This document shows, piece by piece, positions 1 to 8,399 of a DNA stretch of 64,000 bases. Position 1 is the stretch's first letter; every line of letters begins with the position of its first letter. The stretch is from NCBI GenBank assembly GCA_028688145.1, contig JAQTYU010000001.1:516284-580283 (forward strand), given 5' to 3'. Position numbers and translations under genes: made by a program. The notes below the pieces were generated by a model. That model did no database searches. It saw nothing but the letters and a program-made list of their open reading frames with translations, and was not told the origin of the DNA. Origin of the DNA: Thiotrichaceae bacterium. Lineage in GTDB: Bacteria; Pseudomonadota; Gammaproteobacteria; Beggiatoales; Beggiatoaceae.

Positions 1-1
1 G

Positions 2-238
2 GAATTTGGGGTGAATGTGGTCGATAGTTCAGTGGCTGGTTTGGGCGGTTGTCCTTATGCTAGAGGCGCATCGGGCAATGTTGCCAGCGAAGATGTGTTG
101 TATTTGCTGAATGGCTTAGGAATTGAAACGGGCGTAAATTTGGAAAAGTTGGTGCGCGCAGGTCAATTTATCAGCGAATTTTTGGGTAGAAGTTCTGCGT
201 CGAAAGTGGCGCGGGCGATGGCGGGAAAGTGTGAATAA
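2..238 (+). CDS. mvaB: Hydroxymethylglutaryl-CoA lyase, C-terminal part (cut by window edge)
   Basis: This is the last 78 codons of a gene that begins before the window. HMG-CoA lyase splits HMG-CoA into acetoacetate and acetyl-CoA at the end of leucine degradation. The diagnostic family stretch is visible at once: [19 protein letters not shown], which holds the flexible-loop cysteine (GGCPYA), followed by the usual helix ending the TIM-barrel family. The frame is open to the first base, so the 5' part is only missing because of the window edge. A hairpin follows the stop codon by about 15 bases. The identification is firm for the family; whether leucine-catabolism genes lie upstream cannot be seen. 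Confidence 0.93.
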   Translation, partial: EFGVNVVDSSVAGLGGCPYARGASGNVASEDVLYLLNGLGIETGVNLEKLVRAGQFISEFLGRSSASKVARAMAGKCE

Positions 239-252
239 CACTTTGAAAAATA

Positions 253-285
253 AGACCTGTCAGACTTTAAAAATCTGGCAGGTCT
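253..285. terminator. Bidirectional hairpin terminator between mvaB and erpA
   Basis: AGACCTGTCAGA and TCTGGCAGGTCT form a 12-bp stem with one G-T wobble and a 9-base AT-rich loop. It lies between two convergent genes. Related hairpins built on CTGCTAGGTTTT recur near 37.07 kb and 38.05 kb, so this is also a member of a dispersed palindrome family. No long U-run follows on the + side, so terminator function is inferred from position. Confidence 0.6.
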
Positions 286-292
286 GCATGGC

Positions 293-643
293 TTAACCTG
301 AGAAGGATGAACCACAGCCGCAAGTCGTCACTGCATTGGGATTGCGAATAACGAATTGTGAGCCTTGTAAGCTTTCAGAGTAGTCAATTTCTGCACCACT
401 CAAATATTGGTAGCTCATGGGGTCGATTAATAATTTAACCCCGTGATTTTCAACGACGGTGTCGCCTTCTTGAATTTCTTCATCGAAAGTAAAACCGTAT
501 TGGAAACCTGAGCAGCCGCCGCCTTGTACGAAAATACGCAGCTTTAAATTATCGTTCTTTTCTTCAAGAATCAGTTCTTTAACTTTTGCTGCTGCACTGT
601 CAGAAAACAATAATGGGGATGGAATGGCTTCTTCTGCACTCAT
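293..643 (-). CDS. erpA: Iron-sulfur cluster insertion protein ErpA (A-type carrier)
   Basis: The product of 116 residues carries and delivers Fe-S clusters to apoproteins such as isoprenoid enzymes and respiratory complexes. The three conserved cluster-ligand cysteines are present: C44 in [10 protein letters not shown] and C108/C110 in TTCGCGSSF near the C-terminus, with the usual A-type beta fold pattern between. The ATG at 643 was chosen over the GTG at 673 because GAGGT lies 8 bases upstream of it and because ErpA proteins start MSxE. ErpA rather than IscA or SufA is favoured by the N-terminus and by its place away from any isc or suf genes. The 214 bp upstream (644-857) show no gene. Confidence 0.92.
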   Translation of the reverse strand: MSAEEAIPSPLLFSDSAAAKVKELILEEKNDNLKLRIFVQGGGCSGFQYGFTFDEEIQEGDTVVENHGVKLLIDPMSYQYLSGAEIDYSESLQGSQFVIRNPNAVTTCGCGSSFSG

Positions 644-857
644 CGATACGACCTCGTTTTTTTCAATCCACACTCGACCTCATCCATCAAGTGACTTTGT
701 AACGATAGACACCGACGGATTGAGGTCGGCGGATTATCCCCCCGTAAACGAGGAGCTTACCAAAACGATAACAACACTAACGCATCGTTGTCTAGTAAAG
801 TTGTTGAAATTTAGGTTTGTTCCCGATAAATGTCAAGTAATTACTTGAGACTTATCT

Positions 858-2003
858 TTATACAAACATCTGTTGTAATAAGCTTTTTTTGTATTGTTTT
901 GTCGCGTCCAGTTGTTGCTGGGCGTTGGTAATTTTGTCGTCTATCGCACTGAGAAAATTGGCGATTTTGGTTTGTTCGGGAAGTGAAGGAGTTTTTAAGT
1001 CGATACTAAAAAAATCATCAAGTCCAATATTTAAAAGCCCGTGATTTCGTGCACCTTCTGTAGCAATCTTTTCAATTTCAGTATTGTGAGTGCCACTTTC
1101 AAAATAGTGCTCAAAAAAACTATTTAGATTATTTTCTTTCAATCTAAAACAAATATAGAGGGTAGATACAACACCTTTCTCATAGTTATTTAGGCATTTA
1201 ATAGCTCCCATTGGATAACCATTTGAATAACTTTTATTGTAAGCAAAATCACCTTTATGAAGCAGGTAGTAGCCAGTTGTATCTTTTGCAGCAACTAATT
1301 TACTAAAAAATTTTTCTTGATTAATCAATCCATACTGTGCAGATATTGTTAAAACATTTTGATTATTCTCTTTATTTTTTCTGACAACCCTTTCAGCAAC
1401 ATCTTTTAACTCTTTCCCTTCCCACTCAGGAAAATCATTTCCATCCTCATCTTTAAAACGCAATTGCTGGCTGAAAATCTGCTGCATTACGCCTTTTTTA
1501 TAACGCTGTAATAAAGAAACTTGTTGTATTAATTGCTCAATTTTTTCATCAACCGCCGCGAGGAAATTGGCGATTTTGGTTTGTTCTGGGGGTAATGGTA
1601 TAAATACAAGAAGTGTTTTTAATAATCCACCAGTGATTAATGGTTGCCCTGAACCGAAGACCAACTTATTTAAATTCAAGTAATTAAGAAAATTATAAAA
1701 AAATGATTGATTATTTGGATATGTTAGACGCAAGACAAGCGCATTATCTGAAACCCCATATTGACCATCAACTTCATATAAATAACCTGCATTTGCACCA
1801 ACTCTAGCTATGAGAATATGCGAACCTTGATAATCGAAATGCTTACAAAATCCAATAGTTCCAGTTGAACCGTAAAGAACAAAAGAACCATTTTCATCTT
1901 TTTCCTTTGATTTTCCTGATTGTAAATATTCAAAAAAACAACCCAATGTTTTCTTTTCCCATTCACCACTAAACTCTTTAAAACGCAATTTCGGCACATT
2001 CAT
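858..2003 (-). CDS. hsdS: Type I restriction-modification specificity subunit HsdS, orphan
   Basis: The 381-residue protein has the two-half architecture of HsdS: target recognition domain 1 (about 1-140), conserved helical spacer with PPEQTKIANFLAAVDEKI, target recognition domain 2 (about 190-330), and a second spacer with LPEQTKIANFLSAIDDKI. HsdS reads the bipartite DNA target for a methylase (HsdM) and a translocase/nuclease (HsdR). Neither partner is in the window: erpA lies downstream and a repeat and a fatty-acid gene upstream. The gene is visibly more AT-rich than its neighbours, and no good ribosome site precedes the ATG, only GAGG 15 bases away. It may be a leftover of a lost system, or a spare specificity gene that works with a distant hsdM. 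Family is certain, activity is not. Confidence 0.93.
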   Translation of the reverse strand: MNVPKLRFKEFSGEWEKKTLGCFFEYLQSGKSKEKDENGSFVLYGSTGTIGFCKHFDYQGSHILIARVGANAGYLYEVDGQYGVSDNALVLRLTYPNNQSFFYNFLNYLNLNKLVFGSGQPLITGGLLKTLLVFIPLPPEQTKIANFLAAVDEKIEQLIQQVSLLQRYKKGVMQQIFSQQLRFKDEDGNDFPEWEGKELKDVAERVVRKNKENNQNVLTISAQYGLINQEKFFSKLVAAKDTTGYYLLHKGDFAYNKSYSNGYPMGAIKCLNNYEKGVVSTLYICFRLKENNLNSFFEHYFESGTHNTEIEKIATEGARNHGLLNIGLDDFFSIDLKTPSLPEQTKIANFLSAIDDKITNAQQQLDATKQYKKSLLQQMFV

Positions 2004-2088
2004 CTTAAAACAAGCCCGCCTCTTTATTCTGAGTATTTTACTACGATATTTTATACTAAGAAAAGTTTATTTACGAAAATGACCTGAT

Positions 2089-2163
2089 GTAGGGTGTATA
2101 AGCGTAGCGTCATACACCTTAATCAATCGTTGGTGCATGACGGCTACGCCTTATGCACCCTAT
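2089..2163. repeat. Family A inverted repeat (imperfect, two arms)
   Basis: GTAGGGTGTATAAGCGTAGC at 2089 runs toward an imperfect reverse copy ending at 2163 (TATGCACCCTA). Each arm is itself near-palindromic around GCGTAGCGT. Further members sit near 7.48, 7.99, 8.08, 20.93, 21.10, 25.10, 37.98 and 46.32 kb. It fills the gap between hsdS and the fatty-acid gene. Confidence 0.85.
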
Positions 2164-2200
2164 ATCTCTAACTCCTAATATGCAGCCAAATGCTAAAAAA

Positions 2201-4561
2201 TCAATTCCGCAACGGCTTACCCGTGCTCAAAGTATGCTGAATCCGTGCCAAAGTCTCAGGCGTTTGCAACAAGCGCATAAAACCCTCACGCTCCAAATGT
2301 AACAACCACGCCACATCCACCGACGTTCCCGCCGCCACTTCACCGCCGCACAACGCCGCCGCCAAATAACTCGCCACTTTGTGATCATGCGCAGAAATAA
2401 AACCACCGACTTGTAAATTCAACAAATGCGCCTGAAACGTCGCCAAAACTCCGCGCCCCGCCACAGCAATTTTACTGGGTAATTCAGGACGAAAACCGCT
2501 CGCCACCAAACTATTAACCCGCGCACACGCCGCATTTAACAAAGCATTGGGGTGCATCACAATCCGATCACTGGGCTGTAAAAAACCATACTGCCGCGCC
2601 TGCTCCGCACTGCTACTAACTTTAGACATCGCCAACGTTTCCAACACCGGACGCAATGCCGCCAATAATTCCCCTTGTGGCGCACGCAAAGCCGCCCGTT
2701 GTGCCAACAATTTGCAACCACCACCCGCAGGAATCAAGCCCACGCCCGTTTCCACCAAACCCATATAACTTTCAAACGCCGCCACCACCGCATGACAGTG
2801 CATCAAAATTTCACAGCCGCCGCCCAATGCCAAACCTTGCACCGCCGCCACCGTGGGCACATAAGCATTTTGTAAACGTTGCGTAGTCACTTGAAACTTG
2901 CGTACTAAATTCTCAATCGCAGCAATTTCGCCCGCCTGCATCGTGGGCACGACTTTCGACAAATCCGCGCCAACACTGAACGGCGCATCATGCCAAATCA
3001 CTAAGCCCATAAAATCCTGCTCAGCAATCTCCACAGCACGCTGTAAACCGTCTAAAACTGCCTCGCTCACGGTGTGCAATTTGGTCAAAAAACTGGCAAT
3101 TAATACCCCATCGCCACGATGCCACGCCCGCAATGCGCCATTGTCAAAAACTGTCTCGCCAATTTCTGGCGGCAACTCGCCCAACAAATTCGCCTGCCCC
3201 GCCAAAGTGTGATAAATCGGCAAAGTCGAACGCGCTAAATATTGTCCTTGCACAGGCGACCAAGAACCTTGCGGGGTGTGCGCGGCTTTCACCTGAAAAA
3301 TCCAATTAGGCAAAGGCACAGCGGCTGCAGTTTTACCTTCCGCAATATCTTGTTGCAAATATTGCGTGACCTGTTCCCAACCAATCGCTTGCCACAGTTC
3401 AAAAATGCCTTGTTGCCAAGCAAACCCCCAACGCAAAGCTAAATCCACATCGCGCGCAGTGTCGGCAATTTCTGCTAAATGCACCGCCGCATAGTGCATC
3501 ACATCGCGCTGAATTGCCCATAAAAACTGGGCTTGTGGATGAGCGCAAGCACGCAACGCAGTGAAACGCTCGCCCAGATTGGGCAAGGCTAAAATCTGGG
3601 CAACTTCGGCATCAATCTCGGGTTTTGCCACCCGATAATTGCCTAGCGCGGGGTCAAACACTAAAAACTGCGATTTTTCTTTACGATAAACTCCTGCCTG
3701 GGTTTTTTGCCCCAACGCGCCATTTTCGACTAAAGCTTGCAACCACGTCGGCACTTGGTAAAAATCGCGCCACGCATCTTGAGTTAAATTCTGCGCTGCC
3801 CCACGAATCACATGGCTGGCGGTGTCTAATCCAACTTTATCCAAAGTGCGAAAAGTCGCAGTTTTTGCTCGCCCGAGGCGCGTGCCTGTGAGTTCGTCAA
3901 CCGTGTCAAAACCAAGATTTAAACGTTGTGCATGGTGCAAAGTAATCACCAGCGAAAATACGCCAATGCGGTTGGCGATAAAATTTGGGGTATCTTTGGC
4001 GCGTAATACATTTTTCCCCAAACTGCCCACGAGAAAATGCTCTAAATCGTCCAGCAGTTCCACATCACTGGCGGGCGCGGCAATCAATTCGACCAAAGAC
4101 AAATAACGCGGCGGGTTAAAAAAGTGAATGCCACAAAAACGGCTTTGCAGTTCCACAGGCAACAGCGCGGACAATTGCGCCAAGGCTAAACCTGAAGTAT
4201 TGCTGGCGAGCACGGTTTCTGCGGATAAATACGGCAGAATTTTATCGTATAAAGCCTGTTTCCAATCCAAACGCTCGGCAATCGCTTCAATCACTAAATC
4301 ACAGTCGGCTAATTGGGCTAAATCATGGTCATAAGTCGCGGGAATAATCTGGCTTGCCTGTTGTGGAGTCGCCAAGGGGCTGGGTTCTAAGCGGGTCAGT
4401 TGCTGAATCGCTTGCTGCACCGATTGATAGGGATTTTCGCCCGTGGCACTGAGTTCAAACAGCAAGGTTTTGACTTTGGCATTGACTAAATGCGCGGCAA
4501 TTTGCGCACCCATCACCCCCGCGCCCAGCACTGCGACTTGACGAATATGAGGCTTACGCAT
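2201..4561 (-). CDS. Fused 3-hydroxyacyl-CoA dehydrogenase / enoyl-CoA hydratase (FadN/FadB-like)
   Basis: This 786-residue protein is a beta-oxidation multifunctional enzyme with the dehydrogenase half first. The Rossmann motif AVLGAGVMGAQIA is at residues 9-21; the NAD-binding part runs to about 190 and contains SNTSGLAL and the HFFNPPRYLSLVE segment with the family histidine. Two C-terminal dehydrogenase domains follow to about 400. From about 480 to 700 is a crotonase-type hydratase domain with FSVGADLSKV and GLALGGGCEILMH, the oxyanion-hole segments. The dehydrogenase-first order is that of FadN and related proteins, not of E. coli FadB (hydratase first). No thiolase gene is adjacent. 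G+C is higher than in hsdS next to it. Confidence 0.88.
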   Translation of the reverse strand: MRKPHIRQVAVLGAGVMGAQIAAHLVNAKVKTLLFELSATGENPYQSVQQAIQQLTRLEPSPLATPQQASQIIPATYDHDLAQLADCDLVIEAIAERLDWKQALYDKILPYLSAETVLASNTSGLALAQLSALLPVELQSRFCGIHFFNPPRYLSLVELIAAPASDVELLDDLEHFLVGSLGKNVLRAKDTPNFIANRIGVFSLVITLHHAQRLNLGFDTVDELTGTRLGRAKTATFRTLDKVGLDTASHVIRGAAQNLTQDAWRDFYQVPTWLQALVENGALGQKTQAGVYRKEKSQFLVFDPALGNYRVAKPEIDAEVAQILALPNLGERFTALRACAHPQAQFLWAIQRDVMHYAAVHLAEIADTARDVDLALRWGFAWQQGIFELWQAIGWEQVTQYLQQDIAEGKTAAAVPLPNWIFQVKAAHTPQGSWSPVQGQYLARSTLPIYHTLAGQANLLGELPPEIGETVFDNGALRAWHRGDGVLIASFLTKLHTVSEAVLDGLQRAVEIAEQDFMGLVIWHDAPFSVGADLSKVVPTMQAGEIAAIENLVRKFQVTTQRLQNAYVPTVAAVQGLALGGGCEILMHCHAVVAAFESYMGLVETGVGLIPAGGGCKLLAQRAALRAPQGELLAALRPVLETLAMSKVSSSAEQARQYGFLQPSDRIVMHPNALLNAACARVNSLVASGFRPELPSKIAVAGRGVLATFQAHLLNLQVGGFISAHDHKVASYLAAALCGGEVAAGTSVDVAWLLHLEREGFMRLLQTPETLARIQHTLSTGKPLRN

Positions 4562-4746
4562 GAAAATTCCCCAATGATGACCGATGGTCTTTTAAGCTTA
4601 GTGCAAGATGGGGGAGCTTGCTGGGGCGGGGCTGAGTTTAAGTTTGGATTCTTGCGTGTTCTCTGCGATTACGCCGCTTACTCTCAGATGTTAAACGCGC
4701 TAAGATAACCCGTTCTAAGGCATAATTTTTTGAAAAGAGGTTCTCC

Positions 4747-5331
4747 ATGCAACACGCACTCATCCTCATTGAATGCCAAAATGAATGGCTTTCACCCACG
4801 GGAAAACTTCAGCATTTGATTGAAGATAAAGCCTTATTTGATTTATCAGTACAAAATATTGGCAAGGTTTTACACCACGCCCGCGCTATTAAAATGCCTA
4901 TTGCGCATGTGGGACTCCGTTTTCAAAAAGGCTATCCTGAACTCGCCAATGGAAAAAGTGGCTTGCACAAAGCGATTCCAATTTTTGGGACTTTTCCCGT
5001 GGGTGAATCAGGCTCGGAATTTTACGAAGCCTTTAAACCGCAAGCCGATGAATTCATTGTGACCGGCAGAACGGGTGCAAGTGGTTTTGCTGGCTCTAAT
5101 TTAGATATTTGGCTGCGTAATCATAAGATTGAAGATATTTACATCGTGGGTTATGCGACACATGTTTGCGTGGAAAGTACGCTACGTGAAGCGCACGACA
5201 AAGGCTATAACCCTGTTTTAATTAGCGATGCCACCGCTGCATTTAATCAAATGCAACAAGATTATGTGCTAACACAAGTGGTTCATCATTTTGGCGAGGC
5301 GGTGAATACGGCGAGTTTTTTGAAATTGTAG
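4747..5331 (+). CDS. Isochorismatase-like cysteine hydrolase with substituted triad
   Basis: The 194-residue protein belongs to the isochorismatase/nicotinamidase superfamily of small cytosolic hydrolases. The catalytic cysteine is C141 in GYATHVCVESTLREA, and the strand-cis-peptide region ISDATAAF matches the family. The first triad position, normally Asp in IDxQ, is Glu here (LILIECQNEW, E9). The usual Lys before the substrate loop appears as Arg (TGRTGASGF, R108). The substrate is therefore unknown, and activity on a nicotinamide-like amide is not assured. AGAGGT lies 7-8 bases upstream of the ATG. It is divergent from the fatty-acid gene and convergent with ilvD. Confidence 0.85.
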   Translation: MQHALILIECQNEWLSPTGKLQHLIEDKALFDLSVQNIGKVLHHARAIKMPIAHVGLRFQKGYPELANGKSGLHKAIPIFGTFPVGESGSEFYEAFKPQADEFIVTGRTGASGFAGSNLDIWLRNHKIEDIYIVGYATHVCVESTLREAHDKGYNPVLISDATAAFNQMQQDYVLTQVVHHFGEAVNTASFLKL

Positions 5332-5386
5332 GTTGAAATGATTCCTCCGAATTTCTCGAATTCTACAAATTAAAAACACAATTAAT

Positions 5387-5420
5387 AAAAAACGCCCCTG
5401 AAATTTCCAGCGGCGTTTTT
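5387..5420. terminator. Bidirectional terminator between isochorismatase-like gene and ilvD
   Basis: AACGCCCCTG-AAATTTC-CAGCGGCGTT forms a 10-bp stem with one mismatch, flanked by A-runs on the left and T-runs on the right. It therefore gives a U-tract in both directions between two convergent genes. Confidence 0.88.
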
Positions 5421-5451
5421 CATTTCTATAAAGCTGTCTTCTAAAACAGGC

Positions 5452-7137
5452 TTATTCGTCCGTGACGCAACCTTCAGAAGCGGTTTTCACATTCTTGATA
5501 TATTTGTACAAAGTGCCGCGCGTGGCTTTATAAGGCGGCATCACCCAAGCGGCTTTACGTTTTGCCATTTCTTCGGGGCTGACATCGACGTTGATTTCTT
5601 TCTTTTCTGCGTCGAGGGTGATAATGTCGCCATTTTTCACCAAAGCAATCGGGCCGCCTTCTTGCGCTTCAGGCACGATGTGCCCCACGATGAAACCATG
5701 TGAACCGCCTGAAAAACGTCCGTCGGTGAGCAAAGCCACATCTTGCCCCAAACCCGCGCCCATGATGGCAGAAGTTGGAGTCAACATTTCAGGCATACCA
5801 GGGCCGCCTTTGGGGCCTTCGTAACGAATGATGACCACGTCGCCCTTGACGATTTCCTTGCGTTCCAAAGCGTGTAACATGTCTTCTTCACAGTCGTAGA
5901 CTTTTGCCGTGCCTTTGAAATGTAAGCCTTCTTTACCCGTGATTTTTGCCACCGAACCCAAAGGCGCAAGATTGCCTTTCAGAATTTGGATGTGTCCAGA
6001 TTCTTTAATCGGGTTTTCTAAAGGACGAATCACTTCTTGTCCTGCTTTCAGCCCGGGTAAGTCGGCAAGATTTTCTGCGACGGTTTTACCCGTGACGGTC
6101 AAGCAATCGCCATTAATTAAGCCTTTGGAAAGCAAGTATTTCATCACCGCAGGCGTGCCGCCCACTAAATGTAAATCTTCCATCACATACTTGCCGCTGG
6201 GTTTTAAATCTGCCAAAAATGGAATACGGTTACTAATTTCTTGGAAATCATCGATGTTCAATTCCACATCCACCGCACGCGCCATTGCGATTAAATGCAG
6301 CACCGCATTGGTTGAACCACCCAAAGCCATAGTAATAACAATCGCATTTTCAAACGCGGCGCGGGTCATGATGTCGCGGGGCTTGATGTCTTTTTCTAAC
6401 AAGTTGCGAATCGCTAAACCTGCTTTTAAACACTCTTCTAATTTGGCGGGGTCTTCGGCTGGGGTTGAAGAACTGTATGGCAATGCCATGCCGAGGGCTT
6501 CAATCGCGCTTGCCATGGTGTTTGCGGTGTACATGCCGCCACACGCACCTGCGCCGGGGCAAGAATGACGCACGATGGTTTCACGTTCAGTTTCGGTAAT
6601 TGTGCCTGCGAGAAATTGCCCGTAGCATTGGAAGGCGGAAACCACGTCTAAGGTATTATTATTGTGGTCGTGTCCGGGTTTAATCGTGCCGCCGTACACC
6701 ATCAATGAAGGGCGGTTTAATCTGCCCATTGCGATTAGGCAACCGGGCATATTTTTATCACAACCGGGCAGGGAAATATTAGCATCGTACCATTGTGCGC
6801 CCATCACGGTTTCAATCGAGTCGGCAATAATGTCGCGGGATTGCAAAGAATAGCTCATGCCGTCCGTGCCCATAGAAATGCCGTCACTGACCCCGATGGT
6901 GTTAAAACGCATTCCAACTAAACCAGCGGCGACCACCCCTTCTTTCACTTTCGTCGCTAAGTCCATTAAGTGCATGTTGCAAGGGTTGCCGTCATACCAG
7001 ACGCTGGCAATCCCCACTTGCGGCTTTTTCATGTCGTTTTCATCTAAGCCCGTTGCGTACAACATTGCTTGAGACGCGCCTTGTGATTTGGGTTGGGTGA
7101 TGATTGCGCTAAAAGGGTTCAGGGGTTTGGTGGACAT
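5452..7137 (-). CDS. ilvD: Dihydroxy-acid dehydratase
   Basis: The 561-residue enzyme dehydrates dihydroxy-isovalerate and dihydroxy-methylvalerate in valine and isoleucine synthesis. Both family signatures are present: [14 protein letters not shown] with a cluster cysteine, and [18 protein letters not shown] near the C-terminus. Other likely Fe-S ligands are in NPCNMH and [16 protein letters not shown]. The length fits the shorter IlvD group rather than the 616-residue E. coli type. A Shine-Dalgarno-like GGAGA lies upstream of the ATG at 7137. Other ilv genes are not nearby. Identification is firm. Confidence 0.96.
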   Translation of the reverse strand: MSTKPLNPFSAIITQPKSQGASQAMLYATGLDENDMKKPQVGIASVWYDGNPCNMHLMDLATKVKEGVVAAGLVGMRFNTIGVSDGISMGTDGMSYSLQSRDIIADSIETVMGAQWYDANISLPGCDKNMPGCLIAMGRLNRPSLMVYGGTIKPGHDHNNNTLDVVSAFQCYGQFLAGTITETERETIVRHSCPGAGACGGMYTANTMASAIEALGMALPYSSSTPAEDPAKLEECLKAGLAIRNLLEKDIKPRDIMTRAAFENAIVITMALGGSTNAVLHLIAMARAVDVELNIDDFQEISNRIPFLADLKPSGKYVMEDLHLVGGTPAVMKYLLSKGLINGDCLTVTGKTVAENLADLPGLKAGQEVIRPLENPIKESGHIQILKGNLAPLGSVAKITGKEGLHFKGTAKVYDCEEDMLHALERKEIVKGDVVIIRYEGPKGGPGMPEMLTPTSAIMGAGLGQDVALLTDGRFSGGSHGFIVGHIVPEAQEGGPIALVKNGDIITLDAEKKEINVDVSPEEMAKRKAAWVMPPYKATRGTLYKYIKNVKTASEGCVTDE

Positions 7138-7234
7138 TCAATTCTCCAAGGAAATGCAGTCAGTAAACGAGCTATTTTACACAAGCCTAAGTGGGTTGTT
7201 AAACAATTTGGGGTTTTATTCGTGGGGTGCATTT

Positions 7235-7432
7235 CTCGTTCCCACGCGCCTGCGTGGGAATGCGTATTGCGTCGCTCCAGCGGCGCGGGTTTGTTTATAA
7301 ATCATGAAGTTCATTCCGAAATGAATATTTAACGTCTAATGATAGTTTCAGAGAATATTTTAAAGTTTGACATAAGACTCGCCGCTGGAGCGACGAGGTA
7401 GGCATTCCCACGCGGGAGCGTGGGAACGAGAA
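7235..7432. repeat. Family B: pair of ~52-bp inverted arms
   Basis: The arm 7235-7286 (CTCGTTCCCACGCGCCTGCG then GTCGCTCCAGCGGCG) recurs as its reverse complement at 7380-7432 (CGCCGCTGGAGCGACGAGG then CGTGGGAACGAG). The arms are separated by about 93 bp, and each is made of two smaller hairpins. Related sequence lies near 21.03, 25.20, 37.93 and 45.50 kb. No gene is visible in 7138-7506. Confidence 0.85.
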
Positions 7433-7499
7433 ACAGCACTCAAACGCTTATTTAAAAATCCTGAAATTTCAGGTATATGACGCTGTGCTTATACACCCT
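7431..7499 (+). repeat. 69-bp direct repeat, left copy (ends in a family A arm)
   Basis: The stretch beginning AAACAGCACTCAAACGCTTA and ending in TTATACACCCT matches 8033-8101 over its full 69 bp with few differences and in the same orientation. The two copies bracket a small hypothetical gene and a miniature element. Confidence 0.85.
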
Positions 7500-7506
7500 T
7501 CTCTTG

Positions 7507-7824
7507 CTAATCACAGAAGCCATATATATTTTTATTATCTGTGATTGCAGCCACACAAGCTTCTTTCATAGGCTCTAATATTTCGATGAAACTTTTATCG
7601 CTGCTATGTTGAATTAATTTGCAAAGCTCGAGGTGTAGTATCGAAATATCTTCGTAAAAAAATACAACATCTTTGTAATAATCGGACATTCTATGGAGAC
7701 GAGAATCATGTTTGATTAGAAGCTTATTTCTTTCAAAAATATACTGATGCGAGTGTTCATCTAACTCAAGCAGATGTTGTTCAGCGCGATTATTCGGAGT
7801 TCCTAAAAAAATAGAATATGTCAT
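7507..7824 (-). CDS. Hypothetical protein, 105 residues
   Basis: I do not recognise this protein. It is soluble-looking, rich in His, Leu, Asp and Glu, with no signal peptide or membrane segment, and is predicted by eye to be mostly helical (residues 14-95). It is lower in G+C than ilvD and kdp. The ATG at 7824 lies only 10 bp from the end of a 117-bp miniature element, and no Shine-Dalgarno sequence remains between, so expression may depend on the element or be lost. It sits between two direct 69-bp repeats, which suggests an acquired cassette. A real gene is likely but not certain. Confidence 0.55.
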   Translation of the reverse strand: MTYSIFLGTPNNRAEQHLLELDEHSHQYIFERNKLLIKHDSRLHRMSDYYKDVVFFYEDISILHLELCKLIQHSSDKSFIEILEPMKEACVAAITDNKNIYGFCD

Positions 7825-7834
7825 GTAATATCTT

Positions 7835-7951
7835 TAGGAGTTACGCAGTTTAATCGGTAACTGCTTGATTTTACTGGAAATAGTATTGTGCAGTGCACAA
7901 TACTAACTCATTGTAAATTAATGAATTATGATTTCAACTGCGTAACTCCTA
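7835..7951. mobile_element. Family E miniature inverted-repeat element, copy 1 (117 bp)
   Basis: The ends are TAGGAGTTACGCAGTT and its near-perfect reverse complement (AACTGCGTAACTCCTA). Direct flanks are ATCTT at 7830-7834 and ATCTT at 7952-7956, a 5-bp target duplication. The interior has the palindrome TTGTGCAGTGCACAATACTA. A second copy of the same length is at 26907-27023. There is no coding capacity, so it would need a transposase in trans. Confidence 0.9.
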
Positions 7952-7991
7952 ATCTTATTCAAATAATTTTTTAATGAAGAATACAGCCAGT

Positions 7992-8023
7992 ATAGGGTGT
8001 ATAAGCGTAGTGTCATACACCTA
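7992..8023. repeat. Family A arm
   Basis: ATAGGGTGTATAAGCGTAGT followed by GTCATACACC is a short family A member, facing the copy that ends at 8101. Confidence 0.75.
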
Positions 8024-8032
8024 CCCAATTTA

Positions 8033-8101
8033 AAACAGCACTCAAAATCTTATTTAAAAATCCTGTAATTTCAGGTGTATGACGCTGCGCTCATACACCC
8101 T
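8033..8101 (+). repeat. 69-bp direct repeat, right copy
   Basis: This is the second copy of the repeat at 7431-7499, with the shared core CTTATTTAAAAATCCTG and the shared end CATACACCCT. The same orientation would allow deletion of the 7.5-8.0 kb segment by recombination. Confidence 0.85.
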
Positions 8102-8121
8102 ACATTTCACTCCCCCAAATT

Positions 8122-8141
8122 TTTACATTTCCTTTACACCC
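8122..8141 (+). promoter_or_regulatory. Candidate KdpE-type operator upstream of the kdp operon
   Basis: TTTACATTTCCTTTACACCC lies about 80 bp before the first kdp-region start codon. It contains two TTTACA half-sites 11 bp apart, the spacing used by OmpR/KdpE-type response regulators, and a TTTACC follows at 8154. From memory the E. coli KdpE site shares the TTTACACCC end. Assignment is inference, since no kdpD or kdpE is in the window. Confidence 0.5.
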
Positions 8142-8220
8142 AAGCCCCAAGTCTTTACCCCATTTTTAGACAGCGTTCGATAAGCTTAAAGTGTCGAAAC
8201 AACCCTGTTTAGGAATCATC

Positions 8221-8313
8221 ATGGACTTTATCTTTGTCGGTGCAATCATCGCATTATTGCTGCTCAGCGGCGCGTTGGTGATGGGATGCGCCAAGCTCGG
8301 AGAACGCCAATGA
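8221..8313 (+). CDS. 30-residue membrane peptide preceding kdpF
   Basis: This short reading frame encodes a single hydrophobic helix (residues about 4-22) followed by a charged tail, [12 protein letters not shown] lies about 9 bases upstream of the ATG, and the stop overlaps the kdpF start (ATGA), so it is translationally coupled to the pump. Small membrane peptides in this position occur before kdpF in other proteobacteria, so a role as an accessory or stabilising peptide of the Kdp complex is plausible but unproven. It is easily missed by gene callers. Confidence 0.7.
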   Translation: MDFIFVGAIIALLLLSGALVMGCAKLGERQ

Positions 8314-8399
8314 ACGCAATTTATATTATTGGCGCGGTGGTCGCCGTCAGCCTGTTGGCGTACTTAGTCATTGCCTTGCTGAATGCGGAGGATTTGTAA
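8310..8399 (+). CDS. kdpF: KdpF, small subunit of the potassium-transporting P-type ATPase
   Basis: The 29-residue peptide is one membrane helix ([20 protein letters not shown]) ending in LLNAEDL, the typical KdpF tail. KdpF stabilises the KdpABC complex in the inner membrane. Its start overlaps the previous peptide (ATGA) and its stop overlaps the kdpA start (TAATG), so the three are translated in series. Confidence 0.88.
   Translation: MNAIYIIGAVVAVSLLAYLVIALLNAEDL

Noticed and set aside
2547..4334. Several + strand open frames of 60-100 codons opposite the fatty-acid gene
   Set aside because: All are antisense shadows of a clear 786-residue enzyme, with Pro/Thr/Cys-rich composition typical of shadow frames.
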